64,000 nucleotides of DNA, taken from NCBI RefSeq assembly GCF_000496755.2, contig NZ_AYKS02000092.1:11304-75303 (forward strand), written 5' to 3'. The notes under the pieces are model-generated. The model was not told the DNA's origin. It did not search any database and saw nothing but the letters and a program-made list of their open reading frames with translations. Of this stretch, positions 1-10,769 are shown in pieces (position 1 is the stretch's first letter; each line of letters starts with the position of its first letter). The stretch is from Serratia sp. DD3 (GTDB lineage: Bacteria > Pseudomonadota > Gammaproteobacteria > Enterobacterales > Enterobacteriaceae). The translations under genes and the position numbers were made by a program.

Positions 1-353
1 GCAGGATCGGTGAGTAATTTCACCCATTCGGTGAATTGCGGCTGTATACCGGAAATCGCCAACTCAGCAAGCTGTTGCTGAAATTGCAATACTGCCTGGC
101 TATCTTGCCACATCGGCTGCATCTGGTTGGCCGCATACAACGGTGCCAGCGTCTCCATATAGTGTGGCACCACATTTTTTGGCAGCGCCGCAAGCAGTTC
201 TGTTCGACTCTGTTCCACCGAGAGAGCAGATGGTGATAAGACAACCTGTGGTACCTGCTCGGTCGCACCAGTAAAAAACGATAGGGCAAGACCAGACGCA
301 ATTGCGTAGCTCAATACCAAACGTCGTACTCTGTATCCATTTTTCCGCAACAT
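1..353 (-). CDS. ldtD: L,D-transpeptidase LdtD (YcbB), N-terminal part only
   Basis: Partial: the gene runs off the left edge, leaving the first 117 codons. The ATG at 353-351 is preceded by a GAGGG-type ribosome site. The start reads MLRKNGYRVRRLVLSYAIAS, a basic stretch then a hydrophobic signal peptide, as expected for a periplasmic enzyme. The segment LYAANQMQPMWQDSQAVLQF followed by QQQLAELAISGIQPQF matches the N-terminal region of E. coli LdtD, and ldtD follows mukB in E. coli as here. The family makes 3-3 cross-links in peptidoglycan and works when penicillin-binding proteins are blocked. The catalytic YkuD domain lies outside the window, so whether the gene is intact cannot be judged. 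Confidence 0.9.
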   Translation of the reverse strand, partial: MLRKNGYRVRRLVLSYAIASGLALSFFTGATEQVPQVVLSPSALSVEQSRTELLAALPKNVVPHYMETLAPLYAANQMQPMWQDSQAVLQFQQQLAELAISGIQPQFTEWVKLLTDP

Positions 354-467
354 CCCTCGCCCCCTGTAGGCTCACAAAAATACTACCAATACACATAACT
401 TTCTTTAGTATACAAATAGAACAGCCTGACTTGATCTTGGCTGTAAAAATATCCCCGGTTGGCACAA

Positions 468-497
468 AAATAGCTGCCCTAAGACTGGCAGCTATTT
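468..497 (-). terminator. Rho-independent terminator after mukB
   Basis: An 11-bp perfect stem (AAATAGCTGCC / GGCAGCTATTT) with an 8-nt loop lies 21 bp beyond the mukB stop codon. Read leftward it runs into TTTTTGTG, so it fits a terminator for the muk operon and separates it from ldtD. Confidence 0.75.
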
Positions 498-517
498 CCC
501 GGTCATCAGCGCCTGTT

Positions 518-3500
518 TCAAGCTTGCGGCGTTTCCGCCACGGTGGTGCTCAATGCAGGCTGGTCGCTGGCAAAACCGCGTAAACCCACAACGTGTACGT
601 GCTCATGATTCTGGAACACTTTACGTACCAACTTATAGGTAGTGCCTTTTTCCGGGCTGATATTCTCTGGCGCAGCGATGATCAGTTGCATTTCCAGACG
701 ATCACACAGCTCAAACAGTGTCGCAATAGATTTAGCATCCAGACGGGCAGCCTCATCCAGGAACAATAAGCGGCAAGGTGAAATATCCTTACCACGCAAA
801 CGGCGAGACTCTTCTTCCCAACTTTGTACCACCATCACCAGAATTGACATCCCGGTACCAATCGCTTCCCCGGTGGATAAAGCACCACTCTCGGCACGTA
901 ACCAGCCATCAGCACCGCGGAATACTTCCACCTCCAGCTCCAGATAATTACGGTAATCCAACAGCTCTTCACCAATGGTTTGCGGTGTCCGTTGCCCCAT
1001 ATCAATCTGTGGATTCAGGCGCTGATAGAGTTTTGCCAAGGCTTCAGAGAAGGTTAACCGGTTACTGCTGAACAGATCCTGATGCTGTTCCTGCTGCTCA
1101 GACAGCACATCCAGTAACGTCGCATGGGCTTCCCGTATATTGACATTCAGCCGTACACTTTTTACCTGGCCGAAAGAAACCGCTTGCAAGCCTTGGTTTA
1201 GCATACGGATACGGTTCTGTTCACGCTGAATGGTCTTGCGGATAATATTCGCCACACTCTTTGAGCTGATCGCCAGCTTTTGCTCACGCGCCGTCAACTC
1301 TTCGGTCAGACGAGCCAGTTCGATCTCCATCTGTTCGATGGCTTCCACTGGATCGTCAGTACGGATGATATCCTGACGAATACGTTCGCGCAGATGCTGG
1401 TAGACCGCAATATAGAATTGAATTTTACGTTCTGGCCGCTTGGGATCTTCAGACAAGCGCAACACATCACGCAAATGTTCATTATCCGCGACCGCCAGAC
1501 GCAGCGCCCCCAGCGCCTTATCCGACATAGAGCGCAGCTCGTCGCCGTCCATATAGGCCAATTCACGACGATGCAGGCGACGCTCCACCCCATTGTCCTT
1601 CACCAGGCGCATTACCATACACCAACCCGCTTTAGCGCTCACCACCTGCTCACGCAGTTGATAATAATCGCGCTCCAGCTTACGTAGTTTCTTCTGCAGG
1701 CTATCCATTTCAGCCTCACAGAACGTCAGTTGTTTTTCTAGCTGACTACAGCGCGCACGGTTATTGCTGACTAATGCATGCAGTTCATCGCGACGAGTGC
1801 GTGCACGCACTTCGGCATTGGCATCCGCCTGGACCCCAATATCCACCAGTTCCTGGCTCAACTCTTTGAGCATGTCGCGCTTGGCATCATAGGAGCTTTT
1901 CAGTGAAGCCAACACCTGACTGTACTGGGTATATTGGCTCTGATACTGACGTAACTGTTCACGGGCACGGCTACGTTCAGCTTCGGCATGTTCCAGCCGT
2001 TGACGTAGTTTATCATTCAGGTCGTTGTTGGCGTTCTGCATATCCGCAGAATCGCTATAGCTAAAATGTGCACGGCGCTGTACCACCTCAGTCAAAGCAA
2101 AAACCTGTTGCTTGGCCTGGCGCTGGCTGGCTTGTGCCTGGATATAGTCCTGCTGTAACTGCTCGTGTTGTTCGGGGTCGCTTTGTAATACCGCCAGCAG
2201 GGGTTCCAATTTGGTTAAAGAGGCACCATGTTGTTGCAGATAACGCGCCGCGTCCTGTGCCTCTTCCAGCTCTTCACGAAGCTCTTCGGCGCGATCGAGC
2301 AAGGTTTCATCATTCAATAATGAGACCAGCGGTATCAGGCGGTTCAGTGCAGCGACGCCCTCTTTGGCCTGATCATACTGCTGCCGCTGCTGTTGATTCT
2401 GTGCTTCGTGGTTATTCAGCGCGCGCTCAATTTCACCACGACGACTGTGCAGCGTGCGAATATCTGCTTCAGGATCTGCATCAAACGCCACCGCCAAGTG
2501 GGCACCGATAAAACGGCTGAAAGCTTGATGGGCACGCTGCGTTTTCTGAACATCGAACGACAAGGTAGCATAACGCTCAGCCAAGCTGTCACGTTCGGCA
2601 TACAGCACTTCCAGGCGATTTTCACGCGCGGCGCGGCCAAACAACGGCACTTCTGGATAACGGGAATAACGCCACTGGCGGTCCGCTATCTTCACCACCA
2701 CCGCCTTGTCCTGTTCTTCAACAGCAAATACGCTGTCATCGAATGACTGTGGGTCCCCTTCAATCAGGTAAAGATCTTCAGGACAATCCTCCAACCCTTC
2801 GAGCAGCTCGCGTACCAATGACAAATCCGGTACCACAATCGCATGGCGTGACGGGCCGTACAACGCGGAGAAATAAGGGGCGTCATCCAGGGTAACATCG
2901 TCATATATTTCCGATAACAGCACACCACCAAACCGCTCAGCCAGCGTGACCAAACGCGGGTCTTCGGCACCACTGGGCTGACTAAGACGCTCAATTTGCC
3001 CCTCAATTTCCCGTTTGCGGCTGGCAACCTCATCACGCTCAACGGTGGTTTCACGTTCCCGCTCCAGCAACTGCTGCATATGCTCAGTCACTTGTTGGCT
3101 ATCTTCGAACGTTTCCCCACTCTGTTCACCAAGCTGATGCAAGGCATCCTGAGCCGCCAGCCAAATCGGCGCTCGTGTGGTCAACTCTTTAATACGTTGC
3201 TGAATCTGCTCCAGTTCCTGGCGCATCTCCATACGGATCTCACCTGCTTCACTGACGCTTTGCGACAATGATTCCAGGCGCAGTTCCAACTCCTGCTGCA
3301 ACGTGACCAGTTCATCAGGTTGATAGGTTTCCCCGTAACGTTTACAGAACTCTTGCAGTAGGCGTTCAGCATCCTGTTGTGCATTCAGGCGTTGCTCCAG
3401 TTCGTTCAAACGCATACGCAACGGCTGCACCCGCTCTGCCTGATGCTGTTGGGAAGGCCAATCACGTAATAATTCACGTGCGCTTTGCCAGGCTTCACTG

Positions 3501-4972
3501 CGGCTGACTTCGCCAGCAATTTTACATACCAGTTGATAAGCTTGTTCAAACTGGCTGTGTGCAGCATCAGCCACACTGAGTTTCTGTTCTAACATCAGCA
3601 GGGCTTCAGTCGCTTCCTGCTCACGTGCTTGAAGGGTATCTAACCACTCATGGGCATTTTCTGCTGTCAGGTCACTAACCTGGCACAACGAACGAGCGCG
3701 CTCTAAGGCTTGTAATGCCTGTTGGTACTGAATGGCTCGGGTTTGCTGCACATCCAGAGCTTGCTGATAATCAGCCAGTTGGCTTTTCAGCTCATCAACT
3801 TCCTGCTCGGCCGCTTCGCTGCGTGCCTCGCTTTCCGCCTGCTGTTCAGCCGCTTGCTCCACTACCTCATTTTGTTCTTCCAACCGGTAAGTCAGCTCTT
3901 CCAGGTCACCTTGATAGCGTTCAATCTTCTCTTGCTGACGCATCGCCGTCTGCACCAGATTGAGGTGATCACTGGCGGCCTGATAGTCAGTTTCCAGGTC
4001 CGATTCTGCCGCACTTTGTTCTGCCAATTCCCGCGCCATTTCAACGTGGCGCAATTGCTCATTGGCCAGCTGTTTACGGCTACCCAACAGGTCATTACGC
4101 AAGACCAGCGCACCATCGAGATGGATGCGGCGTTCATTGGCGTGGCGCATATAGTCGGCAGCCACATAAGATGTCGCGTCAGAGATCAGATGTTTGAACA
4201 GATCACGATCCGATTGGGTGACACGAATCGCTTCCAACGTCATGCGGTTTTCACGCAATGCCGCTTCCATATCCTGGAAGGCTTTGCGCACCCCGCTGTT
4301 TTCTGGCAACAGATAATCACGCAACGAGCGGGTAATGGCACTGGAAATACCGCCATACAGCGAAGCTTCAATCAGGCGGTAAAATTTGCTGCGATCCGCA
4401 GAGGAACGTAAACGTTTGGGGATCACCCCCAAATCAAACATCAAGGCATGGTAATCAGTGATGGAGTTGAATTGCTTGAACTGCACCCCTTCCATCTCTT
4501 CGACACGTTCTTTTAATTCTTGTAACGGAAGCACCCGCGCCTGGCGTTCACCCACCATCTGGGTTAACAGCTCTGTCGGTTGTACGGCGGTCGGCAAACC
4601 CTGAATAGTGAATGGTTTGATATCCACTTTACGATCACGCCCGGCTACCTGTTGTAAGCGCACCCCCACCAGCACGCGCTGATGGCGTGAGTTGACCACA
4701 TCCAGGGTGGCATAACAGACACCTGCACGTAATTTACCGTGTAGCCCTTTGTCGCGCGAGCCACTGGTCGCCCCGGCTTCAGTAGTATTACGAAAGTGCA
4801 ACAGCGTCAGATCGGGAATTAACGCAGTCACAAACGCCGCCATGGTCGTCGACTTACCGGCCCCATTCCCCCCAGACAGGGTAGTCACCAGTTCATCCAA
4901 ATCAAAGGTCCGGGCAAAGAAACCATTCCAGTTAACCAGCGTCAGCGAGCGAAATTTACCGCGTTCAATCAT
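518..4972 (-). CDS. mukB: Chromosome partition protein MukB (SMC-like ATPase)
   Basis: A 1484-residue SMC-like protein, the usual MukB length. The N-terminal head has the Walker A motif GGNGAGKST near residues 34-42. Two very long Gln/Glu/Leu-rich coiled coils follow, split by a globular hinge roughly in the middle. The C-terminal head carries the ABC signature-like segment [12 protein letters not shown] and the Walker B motif [11 protein letters not shown]. MukB dimerises through the hinge, binds MukF/MukE at the heads, and extrudes DNA loops to condense and segregate the nucleoid; it also contacts topoisomerase IV. Its start overlaps the mukE stop by 4 bp (ATGA), so translation is coupled. 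Nothing unusual in the sequence. Confidence 0.98.
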   Translation of the reverse strand: MIERGKFRSLTLVNWNGFFARTFDLDELVTTLSGGNGAGKSTTMAAFVTALIPDLTLLHFRNTTEAGATSGSRDKGLHGKLRAGVCYATLDVVNSRHQRVLVGVRLQQVAGRDRKVDIKPFTIQGLPTAVQPTELLTQMVGERQARVLPLQELKERVEEMEGVQFKQFNSITDYHALMFDLGVIPKRLRSSADRSKFYRLIEASLYGGISSAITRSLRDYLLPENSGVRKAFQDMEAALRENRMTLEAIRVTQSDRDLFKHLISDATSYVAADYMRHANERRIHLDGALVLRNDLLGSRKQLANEQLRHVEMARELAEQSAAESDLETDYQAASDHLNLVQTAMRQQEKIERYQGDLEELTYRLEEQNEVVEQAAEQQAESEARSEAAEQEVDELKSQLADYQQALDVQQTRAIQYQQALQALERARSLCQVSDLTAENAHEWLDTLQAREQEATEALLMLEQKLSVADAAHSQFEQAYQLVCKIAGEVSRSEAWQSARELLRDWPSQQHQAERVQPLRMRLNELEQRLNAQQDAERLLQEFCKRYGETYQPDELVTLQQELELRLESLSQSVSEAGEIRMEMRQELEQIQQRIKELTTRAPIWLAAQDALHQLGEQSGETFEDSQQVTEHMQQLLERERETTVERDEVASRKREIEGQIERLSQPSGAEDPRLVTLAERFGGVLLSEIYDDVTLDDAPYFSALYGPSRHAIVVPDLSLVRELLEGLEDCPEDLYLIEGDPQSFDDSVFAVEEQDKAVVVKIADRQWRYSRYPEVPLFGRAARENRLEVLYAERDSLAERYATLSFDVQKTQRAHQAFSRFIGAHLAVAFDADPEADIRTLHSRRGEIERALNNHEAQNQQQRQQYDQAKEGVAALNRLIPLVSLLNDETLLDRAEELREELEEAQDAARYLQQHGASLTKLEPLLAVLQSDPEQHEQLQQDYIQAQASQRQAKQQVFALTEVVQRRAHFSYSDSADMQNANNDLNDKLRQRLEHAEAERSRAREQLRQYQSQYTQYSQVLASLKSSYDAKRDMLKELSQELVDIGVQADANAEVRARTRRDELHALVSNNRARCSQLEKQLTFCEAEMDSLQKKLRKLERDYYQLREQVVSAKAGWCMVMRLVKDNGVERRLHRRELAYMDGDELRSMSDKALGALRLAVADNEHLRDVLRLSEDPKRPERKIQFYIAVYQHLRERIRQDIIRTDDPVEAIEQMEIELARLTEELTAREQKLAISSKSVANIIRKTIQREQNRIRMLNQGLQAVSFGQVKSVRLNVNIREAHATLLDVLSEQQEQHQDLFSSNRLTFSEALAKLYQRLNPQIDMGQRTPQTIGEELLDYRNYLELEVEVFRGADGWLRAESGALSTGEAIGTGMSILVMVVQSWEEESRRLRGKDISPCRLLFLDEAARLDAKSIATLFELCDRLEMQLIIAAPENISPEKGTTYKLVRKVFQNHEHVHVVGLRGFASDQPALSTTVAETPQA

Positions 4973-5700
4973 TCCTGTTCATCCTCTGCACTGTCGGTGA
5001 TGGTTTCTGCTGCAACCTCTTCCGCCTCGTTGATTTCATCATTTAATGACAGGCTGTTTTCTACCGGCATTGCTTCACCATCACGGATCATGCGCAATTG
5101 GGCTTCACGTGGATCATCACCACTGCGCACGTCAGCACCGAAGCGGAACACCGCCTCGGTAATACGGAACTTGCTGCTGTCATTGCCCATAAAATAGACC
5201 ATCCCCAAGCGGCGCAAGCGATTGAGGGAAGCACGCACTTTTTCATGCAGTTTCTGCCGATCAAGGTCCGAACCGGTGGAACGCTGGTTAACAAACTTAA
5301 GCAGTTTATTCTCGTCCGCCAGGCTCAATAATTCTTCATACAGTTCTTGCTGGCTGAAAATCCCCTCGTGCGCCAGACGCTCAGGGCTAAGATAAAGGTA
5401 ACAGAGGATCTTGCCCACCATCATATCCAATTCGGAAAGCACTGAACGGGCGATCAACGTCGTGGAGCGAGGGCGCAAGTAGAAAAAACCTTCCGGTGCA
5501 CGGATTAACTCTACGCTGTAGCGTGCATAAAATGATTCCAGCTCGTCCTGAAAATCCATCAGGAAAGCATGGTTGTCCAACTCATCAATAGCAATATGAC
5601 GGCCGGCACGTAATTGGCTGTCTAACGCCGGGAATAGCGTGTTTGATAATGCCTTGGCCAGCTTGACTGGCATTACTTGTTCAATATTTGTCGATGACAT
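4969..5700 (-). CDS. mukE: Condensin subunit MukE
   Basis: 243 residues with a start chosen at [15 protein letters not shown], which matches the E. coli MukE N-terminus (an upstream in-frame ATG would add 44 unrelated residues lying inside mukF). This start gives a 20-bp overlap with mukF. MukE is a winged-helix protein that binds the middle of the MukF kleisin and regulates the MukB ATPase and DNA binding. The core, including [20 protein letters not shown] and [20 protein letters not shown], is highly conserved. The acidic tail ([20 protein letters not shown]) is a little longer than the E. coli one. Confidence 0.97.
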   Translation of the reverse strand: MSSTNIEQVMPVKLAKALSNTLFPALDSQLRAGRHIAIDELDNHAFLMDFQDELESFYARYSVELIRAPEGFFYLRPRSTTLIARSVLSELDMMVGKILCYLYLSPERLAHEGIFSQQELYEELLSLADENKLLKFVNQRSTGSDLDRQKLHEKVRASLNRLRRLGMVYFMGNDSSKFRITEAVFRFGADVRSGDDPREAQLRMIRDGEAMPVENSLSLNDEINEAEEVAAETITDSAEDEQE

Positions 5701-7003
5701 GGGCCTGCACCTTGGCTCCGTAATCATTGATTGCCTGCCAACGGGCTGGCAACCCTGAAAAATCAGCTTCAGCCACACCAAGGCGCACTGCCTGGTCGAC
5801 CACAATACGAGCAACATCAAAATGACGCGCACGCGGGTATTGCGCCAGATAATCGCGCATCACTGCGCCTAAATCGAGCGGCATTTTTTGTTCCTGATAA
5901 ACCTTCAGTGCCTGTTCAATCATCAATGTCAGCTGTTCACGGATCTCACTGAACTCTTCATACTCCAGATCCGGTGGCAATTCACCGGTCACTTCCTCAC
6001 CACGCAGTGCCAATTCTTCATCGCGCATATCGAAAAGACGCTCGGCATTGGCAAAGGTCAGCGCCCAGGGGGAGTCGAAATAATTTTGTACTGATTGACG
6101 CAGGCGTTGGGCAAATACGCGGTTTTTATCCATATCGATAGCGGTACGGATAAACTTGTGAACATGACGATCATAACCGATCCACAGGTCGATGGCTTGT
6201 TGGCCCCAACTGATAATGCGGTCTAGTTTGCTTTGCAGGTCAAATACCAGCTTATCAACAAACCCTAACTCCCCATCACCCAGCGTGGCATCCTGAATAC
6301 GCAACAAATTGGCCTGGAGTTTATCACCTGCGGCCTCCAACGTATCCTGTAATTCACGCAAGGTCCCAGAGGTTTCCGATAGCAGCGACTCACAACTGGA
6401 GATCGCTGCGCGCCAATCTTGATTGAGCAGCGCGGCAATGTCTTCTTTGACACTCTGCTGCTGTTCATCCATCAGGCGTTGGGTCAAGTCAATGCTGTCA
6501 AAAATCTCCGCCACTGAATATTTCAATGGGGCAAAGACATTACGATGCCAGTGAAAATCGTCGCCGCCCTCTTCCGCCGCATCTGCTGCACGCTTGAGCT
6601 CTTCCGCCACAATGGACAGTTGCATGGAAAGGCGCAGAGTAGAAAACTCACGCTGACGAATATAATAATCGGTAATACCGATGCCCAGTGGGGTCAGGCG
6701 ATAGATGGCGTTGCCATCCGCCAATTCACTGGTAAACCGGTTCAACAGACGCTGGCGCACCATGTCGTTTATCGCATTGTTAGCACGTATCGCTACAGTT
6801 TCATGCGTCTGTTCAAACCCTTTGCTGACATGGCGAAATGCATCAACCAGCTCGCCTTCGCTCATCTCACCATCCAACCGCTCACCATTTAACGTGGCGA
6901 TGGCGAGCAGAAACGCAAGACGCTCAGTCGGGAGCGAAATAGAGAAATCATTTTTCCGTGCCCAGGCGACCAGTTCGGGTACAGTCTGGGAAAACTCACT
7001 CAT
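5681..7003 (-). CDS. mukF: Kleisin subunit MukF
   Basis: 440 residues, identical in length to E. coli MukF. The N-terminal winged-helix dimerisation domain ([20 protein letters not shown] at the start) is followed by a helical middle that binds MukE and a C-terminal winged helix that binds the MukB head. MukF bridges the two MukB heads and closes the ring. The start overlaps the cmoM stop by 4 bp, and the 3' end overlaps mukE, so cmoM-mukF-mukE-mukB form one leftward operon as in E. coli. Confidence 0.98.
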   Translation of the reverse strand: MSEFSQTVPELVAWARKNDFSISLPTERLAFLLAIATLNGERLDGEMSEGELVDAFRHVSKGFEQTHETVAIRANNAINDMVRQRLLNRFTSELADGNAIYRLTPLGIGITDYYIRQREFSTLRLSMQLSIVAEELKRAADAAEEGGDDFHWHRNVFAPLKYSVAEIFDSIDLTQRLMDEQQQSVKEDIAALLNQDWRAAISSCESLLSETSGTLRELQDTLEAAGDKLQANLLRIQDATLGDGELGFVDKLVFDLQSKLDRIISWGQQAIDLWIGYDRHVHKFIRTAIDMDKNRVFAQRLRQSVQNYFDSPWALTFANAERLFDMRDEELALRGEEVTGELPPDLEYEEFSEIREQLTLMIEQALKVYQEQKMPLDLGAVMRDYLAQYPRARHFDVARIVVDQAVRLGVAEADFSGLPARWQAINDYGAKVQAHVIDKY

Positions 7004-7785
7004 AGTTCGTCCTTCAGGTTTGCTTTATGCGCCATGACGTGAATATAGCGCCCCAAACTCACATACGGTTCTTGCCGGCAATAGTGCTGCTCAAGCGCCA
7101 GTAACTCGTCAAATTTTTGTGTCTGCAATTGCCTGCTTTGCAGATAATCATGGAAAACCCTCACGCCGGTTTTCCCTGAAATCTGCATCCCCATCTGTTC
7201 CAACCAACCATAAACCTGGGGTGGATTCAGTGGATACTGCGGCGAAAGCGAACGTTTGCGACGCCGTCTCACTTCAGGGTCGACCAGTTGGAAATTACCC
7301 AACACCACATTGCGCATCAACAGCCCGTTGGCGTTAAAAAACATCAGCGACAGTGCGCCACCGGGTGACAGGCATTCAAATAACGCCTGCAATGCCGCTT
7401 GCGGCTGCGCAATCCACTCCAGCACCGCATGAAACAAGATCAAGTCAACGGGCTGTTCCAAATGCTGACCGATCTCTTGTGCCGAACTCTGTATGAATTG
7501 CATCTTGTGGAGCACACCTTTCTGCTCTGCCAGCAACGCAGCACGCTGGATCATCTCACCAGAAAGATCACACAACAAGACCTGATGCCCTAATTCAGCC
7601 AGTTGGCAGGCCATATGGCCTTCTCCGCCACCAGCATCCAGAATACGCAACGGCCGCTGCGGCAACTGGGCCAACAACTGGGTCAAGTCGTGCCAGAGCA
7701 CCGCCTGACGGATTTTCCCCTTGGTGGTGCCGTAAATATTACGTGCAAACTTGTCAGCTATATCGTCAAAATTGCGATCATGCAT
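7000..7785 (-). CDS. cmoM: tRNA 5-carboxymethoxyuridine methyltransferase CmoM (SmtA)
   Basis: Start chosen at [19 protein letters not shown], which gives 261 residues, exactly the E. coli length; an upstream start would add 18 residues with no match. A class I SAM-binding motif is present ([12 protein letters not shown], about residues 47-58), followed by the acidic CDLS segment and the [11 protein letters not shown] motif. The enzyme methylates cmo5U34 to mcmo5U in several tRNAs, which affects wobble decoding. It is the first gene of the muk operon. SmtA was the older name, when a role near MukB was assumed only from position. Confidence 0.96.
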   Translation of the reverse strand: MHDRNFDDIADKFARNIYGTTKGKIRQAVLWHDLTQLLAQLPQRPLRILDAGGGEGHMACQLAELGHQVLLCDLSGEMIQRAALLAEQKGVLHKMQFIQSSAQEIGQHLEQPVDLILFHAVLEWIAQPQAALQALFECLSPGGALSLMFFNANGLLMRNVVLGNFQLVDPEVRRRRKRSLSPQYPLNPPQVYGWLEQMGMQISGKTGVRVFHDYLQSRQLQTQKFDELLALEQHYCRQEPYVSLGRYIHVMAHKANLKDEL

Positions 7786-7931
7786 GCTCAACGGCTCCGC
7801 TGATTCTATCTTGGTTTGCAGCAAAATACCCCCATTCAAACCTGCTATTTTTGCACAGACTGGCTTAGAATAAATCTTCTTACGACATAATTGCGCCTGA
7901 ATGGCGCTTTTTCGCCCAAAAGGAGCGTTTT

Positions 7932-8714
7932 TTGCTGTTATTTCATCTAAAAAAACTCATCGGCAACCTGATGATGCCCCTGCCCATGTTGTTATTGCTA
8001 ATGGGGCTGGCGTTGTCATTGCTGTGGTTCACTCGCTGGCAAAAAAGCGGCAAAATTATTTTAAGCCTCAGTTGGTTGCTGTTACTGCTACTCAGCCTGC
8101 AACCCATCGCCGATCGCCTGTTACGCCCACTGGAATCAGACTATATGACCTATCGTGGCAACGAGCCGATTGACTATATCGTCGTGCTGGGTGGCGGTTA
8201 CACGTTTAATCCAGATTGGGCACCCAGCTCAAATCTGCTTAACAACAGCCTGCCACGGGTCACCGAGGGTGTCAGGTTATATCTGGCACATCCTGGTAGC
8301 AAGATGGTGTTTACTGGCGGACGTGGTGCCAATACCTTGAGTAGCGCTGCCACCGCAGCCCGTGTCGCTGAAAGCCTGGGGGTTCCCTCTAGCGATATTG
8401 TCATGCTGGAGAGCCCGTTAGACACAGAGCAAGAAGCCGAACAGGTTGCTAAATTAGTCGGGCAACAGCCGTTTCTTCTGGTGACATCGGCCAATCATCT
8501 GCCACGTGCCATGGTGTTCTTTACCGCGCTTGGGTTACACCCTATCCCGGCACCTGCCAACCAGTTGGCGATCAGCTCCCCCTTGAACATCTGGGATCGC
8601 GTGATGCCATCTGCCATGTTCCTTGGGCACAGCGAGCGTGCAGTATATGAAACCCTGGGTAGGCTCTGGCAGCGGTTAAAGAGCAGCAATAATAGCGCCA
8701 GCGAACAGGAATGA
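7932..8714 (+). CDS. elyC: Envelope biogenesis factor ElyC (YcbC, DUF218)
   Basis: 260 residues starting at a TTG codon, with AGGAG 6 nt upstream deciding the start; this matches the E. coli MLF... N-terminus. Two hydrophobic N-terminal helices (about residues 10-35 and 42-58) anchor the protein in the inner membrane. A periplasmic or cytoplasmic DUF218 domain follows, with VVLGGGYTFNP, MVFTGGRGANT and VTSANHLPRAMVFF. Known in E. coli to support peptidoglycan assembly and undecaprenyl-phosphate-linked envelope processes, especially at low temperature. It is divergent from cmoM and ends immediately against ycbJ (adjacent stop codons at 8712-8717). Confidence 0.95.
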   Translation: MLLFHLKKLIGNLMMPLPMLLLLMGLALSLLWFTRWQKSGKIILSLSWLLLLLLSLQPIADRLLRPLESDYMTYRGNEPIDYIVVLGGGYTFNPDWAPSSNLLNNSLPRVTEGVRLYLAHPGSKMVFTGGRGANTLSSAATAARVAESLGVPSSDIVMLESPLDTEQEAEQVAKLVGQQPFLLVTSANHLPRAMVFFTALGLHPIPAPANQLAISSPLNIWDRVMPSAMFLGHSERAVYETLGRLWQRLKSSNNSASEQE

Positions 8715-9611
8715 TTAATTGGCCAGCCAAGGCAGCAATTGTTTCGATGCTTGATCGAACAGCGGCCGGTCGAGCTTGCCGGTATGGATCATTCTCGCCA
8801 CCGCTTCCCACACCACATATAACCAACGCCGACATAAAAAAGAGTCGGCTACTGGCGCTCGTTGTAAGTAACGGAACAGCAACTGTTCAGGCATACCTGC
8901 TTCACACAGCCGGAACAGCTCATATTCTCTGGGTGCCCACAGCACCATTCCTGGATTGAGCATTGCCAGCAATTGGTCGGTTTTGACATCTTTGAGCATA
9001 CTGCGTAACGAAAGGTTACCGTGAACCAACACACAAGGGTCATCAAAACCAGCAAAAAACGTCGTCAACATTTCACGCGTGCGATAAAGCAGACGACGGT
9101 CCGCCATGGTCAATAACGGTGAGTTCATATTGCTCACGCTGGACCACAGAACTTCGACACGCTGTTGATACCAACTGAACCAGTCATTTTCCTGCGTACT
9201 ATCTACAGTACCGACACAGCCATGGCTATCAATACGATGCCAGGCTAATACCCCATCGATAATCTGATCCATCAGAACATTCCAACGGTCTGGCGTCCGC
9301 GTTGGGGCTTCAACCGAGACACCACGCAACCGTTCGATTAGCATGACCTCTTTATAGGAGGACTGATGGCTATAGACCACACCAAAAACCGTAGGTAAGC
9401 GTATATCCCCTTCACGTGACAGCATCGAGAGTTTGTAGGCTTCCTGTTGTACAATACCCTCACAAACATAACTTTTCGCCATCAACGGGATCGCATGATC
9501 CTGCTGGTCGTACAATGAATACATATGCGCATAGGGCTGCTCACTGACGCGCTCCAAGCGACTAATCGGCTCCCCCAAAACAAGGCTTAATTCGGCACGC
9601 AACTGCTCCAT
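8715..9611 (-). CDS. ycbJ: YcbJ, APH-family (phosphotransferase-like) protein
   Basis: 298 residues aligning end to end with E. coli YcbJ (start MEQLRAELSLVLGEPISRLE, end KQLLPWLAN). The fold is that of aminoglycoside phosphotransferase-like kinases: VLVHGNLSLRSML corresponds to the catalytic loop, where the usual HGDxxxxN has Asn in place of the catalytic Asp (HGNLSLRSM). The E. coli homologue shows HGN as well, so the variation is a family feature and suggests a non-canonical or inactive kinase. Substrate is unknown. It lies between kdsB and elyC as in E. coli. Confidence 0.93.
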   Translation of the reverse strand: MEQLRAELSLVLGEPISRLERVSEQPYAHMYSLYDQQDHAIPLMAKSYVCEGIVQQEAYKLSMLSREGDIRLPTVFGVVYSHQSSYKEVMLIERLRGVSVEAPTRTPDRWNVLMDQIIDGVLAWHRIDSHGCVGTVDSTQENDWFSWYQQRVEVLWSSVSNMNSPLLTMADRRLLYRTREMLTTFFAGFDDPCVLVHGNLSLRSMLKDVKTDQLLAMLNPGMVLWAPREYELFRLCEAGMPEQLLFRYLQRAPVADSFLCRRWLYVVWEAVARMIHTGKLDRPLFDQASKQLLPWLAN

Positions 9612-9717
9612 GGGACGGGGTCCTCCAGATTAAGAAAAACCCGCCATTCAAGCGGCCACGGTATGCGCTGCGCTTGAATCGGCTTGGGTATAACATTGTT
9701 GTCCGGCCAAAACCGGC

Positions 9718-10467
9718 TTACGACTTTAAACTGTCTCGCACCCGCTGTAAGTCTTCTGGCGTATCGACCCCGACGCTCGGGGTAGCATGGGCTACCGCAA
9801 CGTGGATCTTTTCGCCGTACCACAGCACACGCAACTGCTCGAGTAATTCAATCTGTTCAAGCTGGCTAGGTTGCCAACTAACGTAACGGCGCACAAACCC
9901 GGCACGATACGCGTAGATACCAATGTGGCGTAATAAGCTATCGCCGATACTCGCTTTCGATTGGGCAAAACGTTCGCGATCCCAAGGAATGGTGGCGCGG
10001 GAAAAATAAAGGGCATACCCTTGTGCATCCATCACCACTTTAACTGCATTCGGGTTAAAGGCTTCTTCCGCCGTGGTTATCGGTACAGCAAGCGTCGCCA
10101 TGCCGGCACGGCAAGCCGCCAGATTTTCTGCCACTTGGCGTACAATAACCGGCGGGATCAGAGGCTCATCCCCTTGTACGTTGACGATAATTTGGTCATC
10201 CGCAAAAGCGTACTTTTCAATCACTTCCGCCAAGCGTTCAGTACCGGAGTGATGGTCAGCACGGGTCATACACACCTCACCCCCCGCCATTTCTACCGCT
10301 TGCGCCACATCGGGATGATCAGTGGCGACAATAACGCGAGACGCACCCGATTCACGTGCACGCTCCATTACATGCACCACCATCGGTTTTCCGTGAATAT
10401 CCGCCAAGGGTTTACCCGGCAAACGGGTAGAGGCATAACGCGCAGGAATGATAGCAATAAAACTCAT
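9718..10467 (-). CDS. kdsB: CMP-Kdo synthetase KdsB
   Basis: 249 residues; 3-deoxy-manno-octulosonate cytidylyltransferase, which activates Kdo with CTP for lipopolysaccharide inner-core assembly. Characteristic motifs: N-terminal nucleotide-binding [35 protein letters not shown] (metal/CTP site) and [11 protein letters not shown]. The start overlaps the ycaR stop by 4 bp, so ycaR-kdsB is a coupled pair. It belongs functionally with lpxK and msbA further right, although ycaQ and the ydcJ island intervene. Confidence 0.98.
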   Translation of the reverse strand: MSFIAIIPARYASTRLPGKPLADIHGKPMVVHVMERARESGASRVIVATDHPDVAQAVEMAGGEVCMTRADHHSGTERLAEVIEKYAFADDQIIVNVQGDEPLIPPVIVRQVAENLAACRAGMATLAVPITTAEEAFNPNAVKVVMDAQGYALYFSRATIPWDRERFAQSKASIGDSLLRHIGIYAYRAGFVRRYVSWQPSQLEQIELLEQLRVLWYGEKIHVAVAHATPSVGVDTPEDLQRVRDSLKS

Positions 10468-10646
10468 GCAGGTTTCTCATCTAATGACAGTGAACGCGCT
10501 TCATTCTCCAGCAATACTGGGATGCCATCGCGCAATGGATAGGCCAGGCTGTCCAATTTGCAAACCAGCTCCTGATGAGCTTTATTGTAATAGAGCTTGC
10601 CATTGCACAGCGGACAGGCAACGATTTCGAGTAAACGGTGATCCAT
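10464..10646 (-). CDS. ycaR: YcaR, Trm112-family small protein
   Basis: 60 residues, [20 protein letters not shown]..., matching the UPF0434/Trm112 family (E. coli YcaR). One CPLC pair is visible (near residues 11-14) and a single later Cys (VCKLDS, near residue 29), so a complete four-Cys zinc site is not present in this copy, as is common in the bacterial family. Function is not firmly known; eukaryotic Trm112 activates methyltransferases. It is translationally coupled to kdsB, which suggests co-expression but not necessarily a shared pathway. Confidence 0.93.
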   Translation of the reverse strand: MDHRLLEIVACPLCNGKLYYNKAHQELVCKLDSLAYPLRDGIPVLLENEARSLSLDEKPA

Positions 10647-10769
10647 GCTTTCTCCAAGGGAAGAGCTATCTTCAGGGAATTTTGTCAGAGAATAGCATAA
10701 CGCTATAGCACTATTTAATCATCGTCTGATCAACGTAAGGAATGAGCTAAATCATCGCCAGGTGAGTAT

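Noticed and set aside
3722..4411. 229-codon open frame antisense to mukB
   Set aside because: Shadow frame within the MukB coiled-coil region.
5701..5832. Longer MukE start (extra 44 residues)
   Set aside because: The extension lies inside mukF and has no match; MSSTNIEQ is the conserved start.
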